From Salminus brasiliensis (lineage: Eukaryota; Chordata; Actinopteri; Characiformes; Bryconidae): a stretch of 64,000 bases of DNA. The position numbers and the translations under genes are program-made. Position 1 is the stretch's first letter, and each line of letters starts with the position of its first letter. Shown in pieces: positions 38,101 to 50,694 of this stretch. The DNA lies in NCBI RefSeq assembly GCF_030463535.1, contig NC_132879.1, forward strand, positions 31,790,133 to 31,854,132, read 5' to 3'. Below the pieces are notes generated by a model. That model was not told the DNA's origin and did not search any database. It was given only the letters and a program-made list of their open reading frames with translations.

Positions 38101-41100
38101 ATAGTTTGGTGCCTACTTTCTGGGAGTCATGCTCTTCAGGCTTCTATGAGTGATGGTAGGTGTCTTTTACGGTCTTTTAGCCTGAACTGTGTCTCAGACT
38201 GTGCAACAAATATTCCATAAACCCGAGACACACAAAGCCTTCTTATCTAAATAGGCCATTGCTGCTTTATCGCTGGCATTAGCAGGCTTCATGTTTATCT
38301 ATTTGAGGTCAGGGTGCATTGCCATAACTGCATGGGAGTGTGAGGCACAGAACACTTTGCTGGAATGAAAGTGCAATGGAATGTTCAGTGTTTGACCTCC
38401 AGCCTCCTTACTTGTTTCCCACTCTGCAACCCTGCAGGGGCACGAATGCATGGCCGGGGACTCTTCAAAGGTTCACAACTCCTCTTTATAAGTCTCTTTA
38501 AAACACCCTTCTGATCCTGACTGACTGTGAATTGTGCTAAAATCATCCTCTGTGGTTCCCTTGGGACGGAAGCTTTGCGTCTGGAGGTGCGCCCAGTCCA
38601 TGACCTGGCATGACATGGGGAGACTTTTCAGCTGTCTCATTCGTGTGTGTGTGTATGCACGCATGTTCATTAACTGTAACCTCTGACCCTGTATCCCCAC
38701 CTCTCTCAACTCCATGGGAGATAATTAGCCAGATTACATAACCTTGGCTAGCGGAGGGCTGCTGAGCTCCACTCGCTCGTCACTCTGCCCCTTTGTTCAG
38801 CTGCTCTACTTACAGCGCTGCAATTACTGTGCATTGTTCATGTGCCACTCACTCCTTTCAGGCTCCATAACACTTACGCGCAGCTCCAGACTGGGTAGCA
38901 GAGCTATAATTAGCACTACAGGAGCGTGCGCTGAACCCAAGTAGTGCAGACACCTCTCTCTGGGTTGGTGCAAGTGTTGGAAGTGCTGAAGTTTTAGACA
39001 AGAAAACTTTAGCTGGAGCTTCTAGACAAAGAGACTGGAGGGGAGAAAGGAATGAGCGAGGCTCTTGGCTGGCGCTGCACTGTAAATAAGATTGTCTTAT
39101 GAATTATGCTCATGAGTGACAAGCATTAGCTAGTGTGCATGTGTGCTAGTGGGCTAGGTTGTGATTAGTAGGGAATTCCCCATTCGCACTCTGCATCTGG
39201 ATCAGCTTTGCCTCACACATGCACTTAATGGTTGACATGGGTGTTGCCGGATATACGTTTCGGTGTGTCTATACATCTACAGATATTTTGGTAGGAGGCC
39301 AACCCACAACAGTAAACACAGTTTTAACAAGATACACCAGAAACCACATGGCTTTTGACAAAAAAAAGCCCAAGCAGCCAGACTCTAGAGGCTCGTTTGG
39401 GGGGGTGTTTTCTCCTAATCATCATTTCAGACTCTGGGCCAGGCCAACCACAACTGGGGCTGAGTTATGACACCATGCAGAAGCATATATAGTTCCTCTT
39501 CAGATGTGCACCACTTAATAAATACAGTCTCTGTGTAGAATCTGCAGAAAATGGCAAAGTCAGCTAATGCGGTGTGTGCCCAAGGCCTGACGTGGCGCAG
39601 TAACACCCATACTGCAAAGAGAGTAAAATGGAAAAAAGCACAGACAGACAGACATAACAGTGAAGTGCCATTAAAGCACCACAGATCACGCCCTTAAGAT
39701 TCCCAACATCGGTCCTGGAACACCCCTGCCCTGCATTTTTTGGTCATTTCCCCTACTCTAGCACACTTTATCCAACTGTAAAGTTAATTAACATTTCCAT
39801 CCTGAGGATAAGTGAGTTGCCTAGAGCAATGGAAGCGCTCAAAATGTGCAGGGAACGGTTAGAAACCACTGCCCCAAGGTAAGAAACACACCGGCTATTA
39901 TTCAGAGGCACTCCTTTGTTTATTTTTATCCGAGACCCAATGACCCATGCGGCTTAAGTATGCGCATATTAGCGCACTGGAAACAGAAAAAAGAAGCAGT
40001 ACTGTACGGCACTGTATCAGCAATTCATTATTAGCGAAAAGGAGGTCATTACTTATTCATTGGAAAATGATGTTTAATTCATTGCCAAGTCACAGACACT
40101 TTAGTGCATTCGAGCGAGAGGCAGAAAGCCCCTCTCCCTCCGAGAAGCGAGTCTGCTTCCCAGCTGCTCTGTCTGAAACCACCAGCAGATGTCTGGCCTC
40201 AACATCAAGAAGATGGAAGGGAAAAAAGAAGAGACCCCTTAGATGTGTGGAAAGTTGCCCACAGACACCCCACTTCTGCACACACAAAGGCACAGGCATC
40301 TGCCTCCAAACACATACATGCACACACACCCTCCACCACACACACATTTCCAAAAGTACACACAGCCAGACAGATGATTAATAACATCCAGGAGGAGTGA
40401 TGGCTGACATCTACCAGTGACATCTTCACTGTGAAACTTTCCATCACGCCACACACACACAACACAGGATGCACAGAAACTGGCACACGGACAGGAGAGA
40501 TTCATGACATAGTGTCATACAAAAGAAGAAGGTGAATTTATGAGGCACACTTAAGCAGTACAGATTTTCAAAGTGTGTGTGCAGTTATGAGGAAAAGTAT
40601 TATGGATATGTGATATGTTAACCATTGAAAATAAAAACTTGGATGCAGAAGTGGATGCATACATAGACAGAGAGGTAGATGGATGGGCGGCTGGACAGAT
40701 GAACAGACAAATGATTGTGAAGACAGACAAACCTTCATATATAGAGATAATGTGGGGATGTCTGAGCGACGACATGATCTCAATCTCCCGACGGATGTGA
40801 ACCATATCCTGCTCATCCTTGATCTTTTCCTTCCTGATTGACTTTATTGCAACCTGCAGGGATGAAATAGAGGAAGAGATTTAGCCCATAACTTAGCCAT
40901 CAAGCTGCACAAAGGCCATTACATAACTTTTTCACTGATCTGCCTTGAGACAATGGTTGACAGTCTCAATGTGGATACACATGAATACAACAGATTACAT
41001 CAACAAAGAACACAGACTTTCTAAAGCAGTGACATGGGTGTCTACCTCAGTCCGAGAGTCTCCAACATTCTGCAGCTTTTGTTCATGTGCCCTGTAAGTT

Positions 41101-44100
41101 TAACTCTGCAAGTATATCAGTTCTGAGCATGGAAACTTCACACTTGATGCCCCTAAGTAGCTGCCTAACGCCGTCCGTTTGCTCAGGCATTGGTGCAGCC
41201 TCATCAATGCCCTCAGCCAATTTTCTTTTTATGATCACTTTTGGCAAATTGTTCTGCCTCTTTGTGCTCAGTGTGTCCAGAGTGGGATATGTGGGACAAG
41301 GAGGCCAAAGGTGGTGGTTTCCTAATTATCATGTCGCTAACTGAAAGAATCTGGACGTTGTTATTTGCATTCTGTCAGAATTATGATGAATGAACTACTA
41401 GAAATGCTCCAAAGTGACTAATAATACAATCTTTTTGCACTGACTTCCATTGGAGGTTAAGACACAGAGTCACTCAAATTCACAAGTTCACAAACCTACA
41501 AATAGGATTTGCTGTGTAGTAGCAAATGCAAGGGTGCTGCCAGGGATGTTGGGCCCCATGAAAAGATATTGCACTGTGCCCCACAACTAACAAATCTACC
41601 AAAATAAATTTTTAGGACTTCAAATGGCAGTGTTTACATGCAAATAGATATGAAGCAAAACCAAAGAAATGAATAATCACCGAAAATGAACATGAAATAA
41701 AAATACGTTTTACATATTGTAAGTCTTAATAAATGTCCAGCAGTGTAGATGGTACCCTAACTCCTTAAACTGCAGTTTTATTATTTAGTCCTTGATCCTA
41801 ACATTCATTATTTAGTAACTAATATGACTTATTCCGTTTCAAAACTAACATACAAGTTCTTAGAAAAGTTAAAAACTGATGCCTCACAGCTAAGCCCCTA
41901 GGTTTTACACAGCGAGAAATTCAAACCACCCTGCCTAACCTCGGCTGAAGCTCGGAGACAGAGGAATGGGCCTGATCCAGCAAGCTCAGCCCTTAAGAGG
42001 AAGGCCTATAGTTCAAACCTGGCCATTTCACACACTCACTGTGTCATTTCCAAGCCTCCTTAAAGAGAAAATTAAGGTGTTCTGGTTGGGAACGAGCATG
42101 GCACAGGGTGCAGTAATTGAGGCCCTCTCTGTGACTTTACTCTGCTGTTGAGGACAATGAGGATTGGTGAATGCTTTCTCACTGAGACTTAGGACTCAAG
42201 ACAGATTCCCCTCTAATTGATGGATCAGGTTGCAATGCAGAGAACAGATACCACATGTTCCAATGGCTAGGGAGCATATAGACTCCCTGCTTCTGCATGT
42301 ACATGTTTCCCCAAGCTCAAGTAAAGATTTTCTAGATGAATTAGCATTAACGTAAGGGTATAATGTCCAGAATTTACATCCCTGACGCAGTGTAATAAAG
42401 TTAAGGCCCTGTGAACAGTCTGTAATCCTGGGAGGGCTCCAGTTCTCCATCATTTTAAAATGATCTCATTGCTTTTGACCTCCAACATTTGATCAGCGTG
42501 ACATATTTTCTTAGCAAATTCAATATCCGAATACTTTACAGTGGATTCGTTTGTTAAAGAAATGCATCTTAATGGCATCATGTAAATGCACCTACAGCAG
42601 AGCGTCTCTGGGGTAATCAGAGAGGAAAGTCTTGGGTTATTGAATCTCTCGCCCGCATACTGGAGAGGACAGGTTAGGGAATACAGGTAGTGTAGGAGTC
42701 AGATAAATCAAACTTCTCTGAGTCTGGTTACGGGGTTTAGTTTCACATTTCATGTCTTGATGAATAAGAATCTATGGATGAGGAAGCTGAAACTAGAACA
42801 GCAAGCTTGCTCTTAGATATTCAATACACACTGGCCCTCAGCTAGTAGTGGAAAGCTCTGTCTTTATATTTTAAGCTCTGAAAGGTGGAGGGGGGAGAGC
42901 TCTGACTGATGGGTGATATCATTTGGGAAAAGGAAGTGCTGGCGGGGATTTCCGGCCTATCTTGCACTCCCACCCATGTGCTCCGTGACCATTTTTAGAG
43001 CTGACGGAACAGTGTGAAGTGGAATTAAAAACGTTTACAGGGAGAAAGGATATCCTATTCGAGCTTCAAAACCAGGAGGCTTTTCTTTCGTCATAGGAAA
43101 ACTGACTGTTCTCTGAAAGGGATGTTACCTCCCAAAACTTTCCAAAATGCACATTTAATAGTGAACGACTGAAGCACTTGAATTGATGAATCCAACTGCT
43201 TAACCCTTAAATGTTTGGAAACACTTACACCTTGTCCTGTTAGTTTTGGAGTAACTTTAGTCGGCCTTGTTGGTTTAGTGAAACAATGGAAACGCCACAG
43301 TTCTTTCATCACGTCTTTCTCCTTGCTGCCACCATATATTGCCTAGCCTGTATAATAGACTTGAAGTTAGGTTAGGCAGTGAGGAACACGTATCAGCTTT
43401 CAATGTGCATTTTTAAAAGAGCAACATACTGTCTGAGTGCCTTGATGTTCATCACTGTGGCACAAAAACACAAAAACGGAACTGCAATCTTCCCAAAGGA
43501 TCGACCCTTGCTTAATTAAACATTGAACTGGTGAAGATCTCCTCTTCAGTCTCTACAACTTCACCAGATCAGAACTCGGAGCTTCAGCGTAGTCACTCGA
43601 AACCTCCCAGAATTCTTTGCTTTTACTGCACATACTGTAAGTATAGAACTTAATGACACAGTATAAGTTCTGCCAATCTGTCTTTGCTGCAAGTCTGTCG
43701 GTGAATCATCTCTTCTGCTCTAATGATAGGATGGGAAGACAGACAACTGTAGCCTTTGCCAAAGGAGGAGCCCAGCGCACCAGAGTGCCGCTTTCCTCCG
43801 AGAAAAACGAAAACCACATGCCTCGCAGAGCCGAAGGTAAATTATCCAGCACATCCCTATAAGGAAACCCGACCGGAATGGCTCAAAACTTGATTACGTG
43901 GAATAAAAAAGTATAAATAAATACATAAATGGGGCCCATTCTCTGCACGCTCGGTTGAAATCCTGCAAAATCTTAAGGTCTTTATTGGTAAGCCACAGTG
44001 AACTGTTTTCCATTACCTCATGAAGTTTATCTACAGCTCAGGTATGTGCCTCCTGCCAGCCTCACAAAAAGAGAGTAGGAATGCGAAGGATCCAGAGGGG

Positions 44101-44694
44101 CCCAGTGTGGATACTGCTCCTATAGCACCAATTCCACTTCAATATAATCAAATCAAGTTTTTTTACTGTAAAAGAGCTGTAGTCTTGAATATTGGCATTG
44201 GATGGATGGTCATATTTTACTGATATTCTAAGCCAATAACTGCTTATGTATTTATTGTATTCTGGAAGCAGAGAAAGTTTATAATATAATATAATATCCC
44301 ATTTAAATATCACTATTCTATTGTTATTTTATTACTGTACTCCCCTATATAAATGTTATCTGTATCAGTATTGGCATATGTGCTCATATAATATATCAGA
44401 TCTCTGCATCAGCCCAGCCTTGGTATTCCAAAAAGAGACAGCTGATGCCAGCTAGTTAGTGTTAGTTAATAAATCCAGACCATATTATTGCAAACATTAA
44501 GATTAAAAGAGCTCAAATAATACTATAAATCTTGGACAAATGAATGGTCTAATGGAACAAGGACACTCTTGTGACGGGCTTTCAGTCACTGTCAGTCCAA
44601 GCAAACTACACACATTGGTATAATAAGGCCTCCAGGTATTATTGACACAAAAACAGAAAACGGACCAAAAGCTACATATATTTAGTTTGCTATA

Positions 44695-44732
<38 letters not shown>

Positions 44733-45693
44733 TCAAAAAAGCAAATCCAGGAGGTTCTTCCTATCTAAAAACGAGATAGAGATTCACATGATGCTGAAAT
44801 TCAGTTAAAAAAAGCCTGCTACCAATCCACTGTGAGGAACCTGAGGAACCTGTGCCTACAGCAAGTCCAACAGCCTGAAAAAGAATACATTATCAAAACA
44901 TCCGGACCAGACTAGGACTTTAATGGACACCAGTCCTTTCCCCTGTCTTTTAGGATCCAAGTCTAGTCAACTAATGTAACTCCACCACTTAGCTATCCAA
45001 ACCTTATGTCCTCCATTCCAGGCAATTGTTTAAGCATCCCACATCCTAGCTTCTGCTCTCCACCAGTAAATCTCAGCACGCATGTGCGTGTTTACAGTTA
45101 GTTAGCTCTGTCTGCCATGGCTTAGTGGATAAGCCTGAGAGCTGTTAGAGTAGTTACAGTTATTTGCTGTCTATTAAGTGCCCTGTGCGTTGCCCTGGGA
45201 TGGTCATGATGATGATGATGATGATTTTGATAGAGTACACTGGTACTAAATCAGCGCTAATGGCAATCCAGGGCCTGCCTGCTGCTCTTCTCCTTCTTAA
45301 GCCCTCCACAGGATATGAATTTTCCATGGCATTTTCATTTCCTGTTTAAGATGGCCTTTCATGTGTCACTATCTGCCTTCAGTCAGACTGTCACCACAAC
45401 CTTTTCTTTTCTTTCTCTTACACACACACACACACACAGAGCCAGTCATCGTCTGCACACCACTAAAAGGCATGCAGTCGCAGGGAAGGTTCACACGATT
45501 GAGTGTGAACACACTCGTGAAACTTTGGAAATGTACATAAACCATACACTCATGCACATATACATATGCAAACCCACCCTCTGTCATATCCACTATCTCT
45601 TCCAGAACCTCCTTGACCTTCTTGCAGTTTCCATTAAATACAGAGAGCAAGAGAGACAGAGAGAGAGGGGGAGGGCCATGAAAAAAAGAGCGA

Positions 45694-45730
<37 letters not shown>

Positions 45731-46345
45731 CTGGTAAAGTAATGTAAGAAACATTGCATAACAGTCTCTGTCTCTCCTCTATCTGTGTGCAGGAGGGAGC
45801 GCAGCATGCCTGTAGGCCAGGGGTTATGGGCTTATGGTACCAGTCTGAGCAAAAGCCTGCACACACTCACTACGACACCGCCTGCACTAGGTGTGGGCGA
45901 TATGAAAAATCGTATCCTGATACTTAAAACCATTTGTACCATAAACAATATTCATCGCATGATTCTGACACGCGGACAAAACGTCAGTAACAGACTTTAC
46001 TTCCTAGCCTGGTAACTTGCGCTGCCTGACACGCTGCGAGTGCTCTGACAAGAGCTCGACGAAGTGCTTATGACGAAGAATATGCTTTGTGATGGTATAA
46101 GCTGTGTTTTCTCATTTGGGGCAGTTTGCTGTGGTTATCTTTACCTCTGACAGGCCAGCATAACACGCCATAACGGTAGCAAACAGATCAGCTACTTAGC
46201 GTGCTTCAATTGTCAAATGCTGCTAGAGACATTAGTATTAGGCACATATAGTATAATTAACAGGGTTGTTAAGATTTTGTATAGACATACATATGTAAAC
46301 AGTTATGCTCATGCTTGCGAATTGTTATCTATTATCAACCTGGAA

Positions 46346-46398
<53 letters not shown>

Positions 46399-48151
46399 AA
46401 CTTATGAATAGGGTGAATGAATGGTTCTCATTTACCATTCTTCATGCAAACCACTGCCACCAATTAGTACTGGGAATGGTTCCAAACCATCCATGGATCC
46501 ATACCAATACTAATACAGTGGCTTTGATACTGATGAGGTAGGATTCTTGTATGATATGCTGGAAATGTTCCATTTGAGAACTTTTATTTATAAGACCCAA
46601 CCCAATCTGGGCCCAGGTTCAGAAAGTGGGCCCATTGCGTGTGCGGCGTAATGCTGATTCCACACTTTAAGAATCATTTTTTTGCTAAGATGCTTTTAGG
46701 GAACGCAGATTTGTGCATTATGAATTTAAAGCTCTCTAGAATCATTTTTGACACAAAATATTACATATATGTAAATAACATGTGCATCATTCTGCCCCTA
46801 GTGCTCATAGGATGTAAATGTTAACATATTAGAATAAACAAACAAACACAAGGTACATGGTTGTTTTCACAGTATCCTAAAAAGAGCAATGACGTGTTTA
46901 GCAATAGTGCTCCTGCTGAAGGTAAGGGTGGACAATATGATGGTATACTGATATCCTGTCACAATATTTTTGAGGATAGTGTGGATATGTCAGTACTTAG
47001 TAGTAGTGACCTTATGACTACCTGTTTTATTAAGAAAGAACCCAATTTGTCCTTTTTAACTGAAACAAGTGCAGTCTGTGAAACAATTAATTAAAATAAA
47101 TTGTACTCAGTGTTAAATAGTAGGTAAATATGTCACTGCTGGTGCATTCGGTCTGTTGTAGCTTCAGAAAACCTCAGAAAACAACACTGTGATATGCATC
47201 ACCTACGATAAATTGCGAGTGTCAGCCAGCAGCACTTTTTGTCTTACTGATACGTGATCCAGTCCGCCACTGAGGTCATACAGGGCTATGGGCATAGTCT
47301 TTTAAAAGAAGCACAAGTTTTATCTCTATGAATCTCACAAGAAATAAACATTTATGTAAGAAGCAAATGAGACATAAATGATGCGAGTGATTCTCACATG
47401 CATAAAGACTTCAGTGAGAACCAATGAGTTGTTCGATTCCTCCCTTTCAATGCAAAGCTGTAAGGGTTTTAGGGTGCTTTCCCAAATCCATTGCCATTGC
47501 CTACTTTCATGTTAGGTAACAATGTTGCAGGTAAGGATGGCGACAGTAATGTTCTGAGAGGACGTGACTGAGTCAAGGTTGCACAGAGAGTTGTGAAGTT
47601 ACAAGCTATATGAAGTGGAAGGTCAGTGACAAAGGCGCCAGCAGCCGCAGGAGACTCCTAGGATTCACACCAGCAACCCTCCAGCATTTGGGGTGGAGCC
47701 TTTAAACTCTGAGCCACTGAAACTACATTGTGGCTGTAGCATCTCGAAAAGCCTAGCTCTTCTGTTAGGCTGAGGCACTTTAAGGAGACCTCTGTCCCTG
47801 AGAGAGATAACACAGGAATGTAGGACGGTAAGTAAGCACTGTTAAACAAATAACTCCTGATCTGGACAACAGCGCGCACACTGACACACACACACACACA
47901 CACAAACAATACAACACTCTGATTTTGTTGATTTTGAGTTTTGTTACCTCAGGCAACAGTATGACAACAAGACGTCCAACATACTAGTTGACCTTGAAAT
48001 TCATGTAAAAGCTAAAAACACTAGTATGTGTGTGTGTGTGTGTGTGTGTGCAAAATACAGATGTAATTCTTTGCCACAGCTAACATTCATACTCCAACTC
48101 AACAACTGAATGTCAACAGGACATGCAGACAGCCAAGGATGTGTTTGTGTA

Positions 48152-48191
<40 letters not shown>

Positions 48192-50044
48192 TCTCTCTCT
48201 CTCTATCCAGAGTGCTCCTTTATTTTTAGCTTCATTATCCAATAGTCACACTCCCTTTCACCAGCTGGACATAAACTTGAATCTGGCACTGGGCCCGAAA
48301 CATACTACAGCCCATGTGTGTGTGTGTTTGTGTTTGTTCCTGTGTCTGTTGGTCTGGGTGGGTGGTGTATAAGCAAACACAGCTCTGTGCCAGACAGCAC
48401 TCTGGGCGTGTTGCATTTTAAACGAATGGCAAGGACTGCGCAACTCACACAATCATAAAAGTTCAGGGGGCTCCCAGTGGATCTGGTATTGCTACAGTGT
48501 CATAACATACCACATCAGTGATTCGTGTTGCTATGGAAACATGTGTCGTCCATGGTCTCCTAACCACATATACCCACCCGCAGGGAAAGACCAGACTTTC
48601 ATTAATGCGCAATACAGTCCATGGTAAGGGGTGACTGAGTATATGGCGTATGCGTATGGTTTTGGGTGTGTGCATATGTATGTGTGTGTGTGTGTAAATG
48701 AGAGAGTGGGAAAGAGCTGCACTGGTGTGCGTGCAGTTCTGCTTATGATTATGACACCCCACCTAGAAACATGATGTCATCTTTCTCAACTTTATGGCTG
48801 CCTTTATCTCTTATTCTCGCTCTGTGCCTTCATCTGCTGTCTTCTTGTTTACTCCATAATAATGTGTGTGTGTGTACGTGTATTTGACCTTCTGTGAAAT
48901 AAGGCTGCATCTAAAGAGGGATCTGGAACACTCACACACATACCAGCAGACAGAGCAGATCAGGATTCTCCGACTGGCCCCCCTCTCACACACGTAAAAA
49001 AAATCCCCCTCTCTGCTCAGAGCCTCACTGGGGGTCAAGTGCTGGAGCCAGGCTAAGGAACTGTGATCTAAGGTCATCAAAATAAGAAATAACCTGCACA
49101 CGTCTGCCTGGCATCTCATTACTGATCGACTGGCCAGTCAGCTGCTGTGTTTGGAGGTGACCACGTCACTTGGACATTCCGCACAAGGCGCACCGTGCTT
49201 GACCCACATACCCTAAACACCTGCGATTTCAAAGGCCACGTCTGAGGGGGGCTACCATCTACCACATGGTACTGATATTAGTTTACTCGTGGGTCGTTTT
49301 CTATGCCATCATAACAGCAGCCTGTGACCTCTGCAACCTTGCAGCGCAGTCATGCATCATACCGTGGGCATTGGCCGCACCAGCATTATGTCGTGCGCGC
49401 GCGGCAATGCTCTGCCTAGCGTCCTCCGTCCCCATGGTTACATGTAGCGCTGCACGTGTAACGCTGTAGGTGTAACGCCGCAACCACACAGGCGCAGGGT
49501 GCGGATCGCTGTAACCTTGGAGACGGGGAGAGCGCGCACCCGCGCGTACATCCTTGACAAGAGTCCAGCCGCGCGCTGAGCACGAGAGGATTCCCATGAG
49601 GGGGAAACAGGCGCTCGAGCCAAACACAACACATTAGCCTCATCCAGCAGCTGCCGCTGTTCAGCTCACTGTGCGCCCGCTGCCTCGTGACTTCCATTTA
49701 CTTTCACTTTAAATAAAAAATAAAATAAAAAAAAATGAAAGGCAAAAACAGAACGAGGTTAAAAACAACAACAGAGGCTGTGAGCTCACCTCCCTCCCAG
49801 AGTGCCTCTCGATAGCCTTCTTCACTTTGCCGTACGTGCCCCTCCCCAGCGTCTCCAGCAGCTCGTAGCGGTGCTTCAGGTTGTGCTTGTGGTGGTGCTT
49901 CTTCACGCCGGAGCTCCGCTTGCCCTCGGCCGGCGGCGGCGAGGGAGAGGGCGGCTGCACTGCGCCCGGCCTGCCCGCTGAGGACTGAAGCGCTTCGGCC
50001 AGAGAGCCGGCCTGCCGCTGAGGCGAGGCACAGGCGACATCCAT
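31117..50044 (-). CDS. nuak1: nuak1: NUAK family SNF1-like kinase 1, complete coding region in seven exons
   Basis: AMPK-related Ser/Thr kinase, activated by LKB1; in the known family it phosphorylates MYPT1 and affects adhesion, axon branching and stress responses. The coding sequence joins 50044-49790, 40853-40733, 36476-36325, 34892-34827, 34431-34312, 32681-32549 and 32168-31117. All junctions are GT/AG and the frame is continuous, giving 632 aa (human NUAK1 is 661). Visible: basic [11 protein letters not shown] stretch (50-60), glycine loop LGRGTYGKV (66-74), VAIK lysine K89, alpha-C E108, HRD (181-183), DFG (201-203), activation-loop T216 in LQTFCG (the LKB1 site, T211 in human), SPE (225-227), and HWWVNWG near the end of the kinase domain (308-314). 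The tail has three GILK motifs (390-393, 450-453, 496-499), which in the family dock PP1-beta, and an ESGYYSS degron (459-465). The start is the first ATG in a frame that stays open but ATG-less up to a stop at 50155. NUAK1 is preferred over NUAK2 because of WKSSVCDC and the [11 protein letters not shown]-terminus. Whether it is nuak1a or nuak1b cannot be decided here. Confidence 0.96.
32549..32681 (-). CDS. nuak1: nuak1 exon 6 (codons 239-282 plus 1 base): kinase C-lobe
   Basis: Acceptor cctgcag, then [20 protein letters not shown] and [20 protein letters not shown], then TQSS. The exon ends in phase 1 before donor [16 protein letters not shown] is the conserved alpha-F segment of the AMPK-related kinases. 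Confidence 0.95.
32682..34311 (-). other. nuak1: nuak1 intron 5 (1.6 kb)
   Basis: No exon or strong repeat recognised. A short CA tract lies near 34000-34014, and an imperfect hairpin (GTAAAGGTGTA / TACACCTTTAC) at about 34137-34183. Confidence 0.8.
34312..34431 (-). CDS. nuak1: nuak1 exon 5 (codons 199-238): DFG and activation loop
   Basis: Acceptor gagcag, then [20 protein letters not shown] and [20 protein letters not shown], then donor GTAAGA. It includes DFG (D201), the LKB1 target threonine T216 and the SPE form of the APE motif. Exactly 40 codons, phase 0 at both ends. Confidence 0.96.
34827..34892 (-). CDS. nuak1: nuak1 exon 4 (codons 177-198): catalytic loop
   Basis: A 66-bp exon too short to stand out as an ORF. 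Acceptor tttcccag, then [20 protein letters not shown] and IK, then donor GTGATA. It carries the catalytic-loop HRD (catalytic base D183) and N188. Both ends are phase 0, so skipping it would keep the frame but destroy the active site. Confidence 0.95.
34893..36324 (-). other. nuak1: nuak1 intron 3 (1.4 kb)
   Basis: Apart from a tRNA-like SINE remnant at 34970-35100, nothing recognisable. ORFs at about 35300-36050 on either strand show no similarity I recognise. Confidence 0.8.
34970..35100 (-). repeat. tRNA-like SINE remnant in nuak1 intron 3
   Basis: On the minus strand: a box-A-like GTAGCTGGGTAGCGGTGGG, then CATGGGTTTAATCCCAGC as box B. No recognisable tail. Confidence 0.5.
36325..36476 (-). 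CDS. nuak1: nuak1 exon 3 (codons 126-176): hinge and alpha-D/alpha-E
   Basis: Acceptor ttgcag. The exon completes V126 and reads [20 protein letters not shown] (hinge region MEYA), then [18 protein letters not shown] and [10 protein letters not shown]. The donor GTACCA follows in phase 0. The 152-bp length equals 2 bases plus 50 codons. Confidence 0.95.
36477..40732 (-). other. nuak1: nuak1 intron 2 (4.3 kb)
   Basis: No exon seen. Contains a short dispersed hAT-like repeat (39697-39872), CA-rich DNA (about 40290-40365 and 40450-40475) and a short GT tract (38645-38655). The rest looks single-copy. Confidence 0.85.
39697..39872 (+). repeat. hAT-like short repeat in nuak1 intron 2
   Basis: Begins GATTCCCAAC...GGTCCTGG and ends GGTTAGAAACCACTG, which mirrors the CAGTGGTTCCCAAC terminus of this repeat type. 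Internally it has CTAGCACACTTTATCCAACT. Confidence 0.45.
40733..40853 (-). CDS. nuak1: nuak1 exon 2 (codons 86-125 plus 1 base): VAIK lysine and alpha-C helix
   Basis: Acceptor cctgcag, then [10 protein letters not shown] with the ATP-binding lysine K89. [12 protein letters not shown] supplies the alpha-C glutamate E108. HPHIISIYE precedes the donor GTTTGT, and the exon ends in phase 1. The sequence is nearly identical to vertebrate NUAK1/2 at the protein level. Confidence 0.96.
44697..44729. repeat. GA microsatellite, nuak1 intron 1
   Basis: About 16 GA units. Confidence 0.95.
46349..46395. repeat. GT microsatellite, nuak1 intron 1
   Basis: About 23 GT units. Confidence 0.95.
47636..47726 (-). 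repeat. tRNA-like SINE head in nuak1 intron 1
   Basis: Minus strand: CAGTGGCTCAGAGTTTAAAG (box A-like) and GTTGCTGGTGTGAATCCTAG (box B-like), at tRNA-like spacing. It cannot be a tRNA gene because no cloverleaf pairing is maintained. Confidence 0.45.
48153..48205. repeat. CT microsatellite, nuak1 intron 1
   Basis: CT run with two CTTT interruptions. Confidence 0.95.
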
Positions 50045-50663
50045 CACCAGCAAGGAGACCAGTGATGAATCTCCCACTCGGTTAAACGTCTTTCTATAAC
50101 TACCTCGTGTTGAAATATCAAAAATAATAGGTAATAATACTAATAGGCCTAATTATAGCATATATTTATATATCTATATCTATCTATATATATAAATAAA
50201 TTAATAAATTACGACGGAACGTTTACTTATGTTAACATATAGGCTGCTGTATGATTGTCAGCGACCCCTCGCTTTCATATTAGACTGCTGTGAACTAATC
50301 TAGCTACCTATAGCCGGCTACGGTAGGTAGCTATCTATCTACGAGCTATTTTACTACACTAAAGAGGCACAGTACGAGCAGTGTGGGCTAATGGGTAAGA
50401 AAGGAGCGTTGTCGTAATGCGTAGAAACCGTGTATATGTTACAATGCATATTAAAACACAGCCGATCAGAGAGGGTGCGGAACCAGATTCGGACCAGATG
50501 CCGTGCACTAAAGAGAGCGCTCCCGTGTCCGCTATCTGAATCTCATGCCTCCTTTTTGCTGTAATTCGCCACAGACTCATGAGCTAGCTACACGTTAGCC
50601 CGAGAAACACACAACAGAAGTCTCCTCTCAGCGCAACGTTAACACGTCTCTCTCTCTCGCGCG

Positions 50664-50694
<31 letters not shown>

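Larger units (their letters stand above)
40854..49789 (-). other. nuak1: nuak1 intron 1 (8.9 kb)
   Basis: No coding exon seen. It holds GA repeats (44697-44729, 45700-45726), a GT repeat (46349-46395) and a CT repeat (48153-48205), a tRNA-like SINE head on the minus strand (47636-47726), and two fragments sharing a GGTGGGCGATATG-like word (about 45892 and 46925). A repeat-free stretch at about 42480-42640 is a possible conserved element, but this is unproven. Confidence 0.85.
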
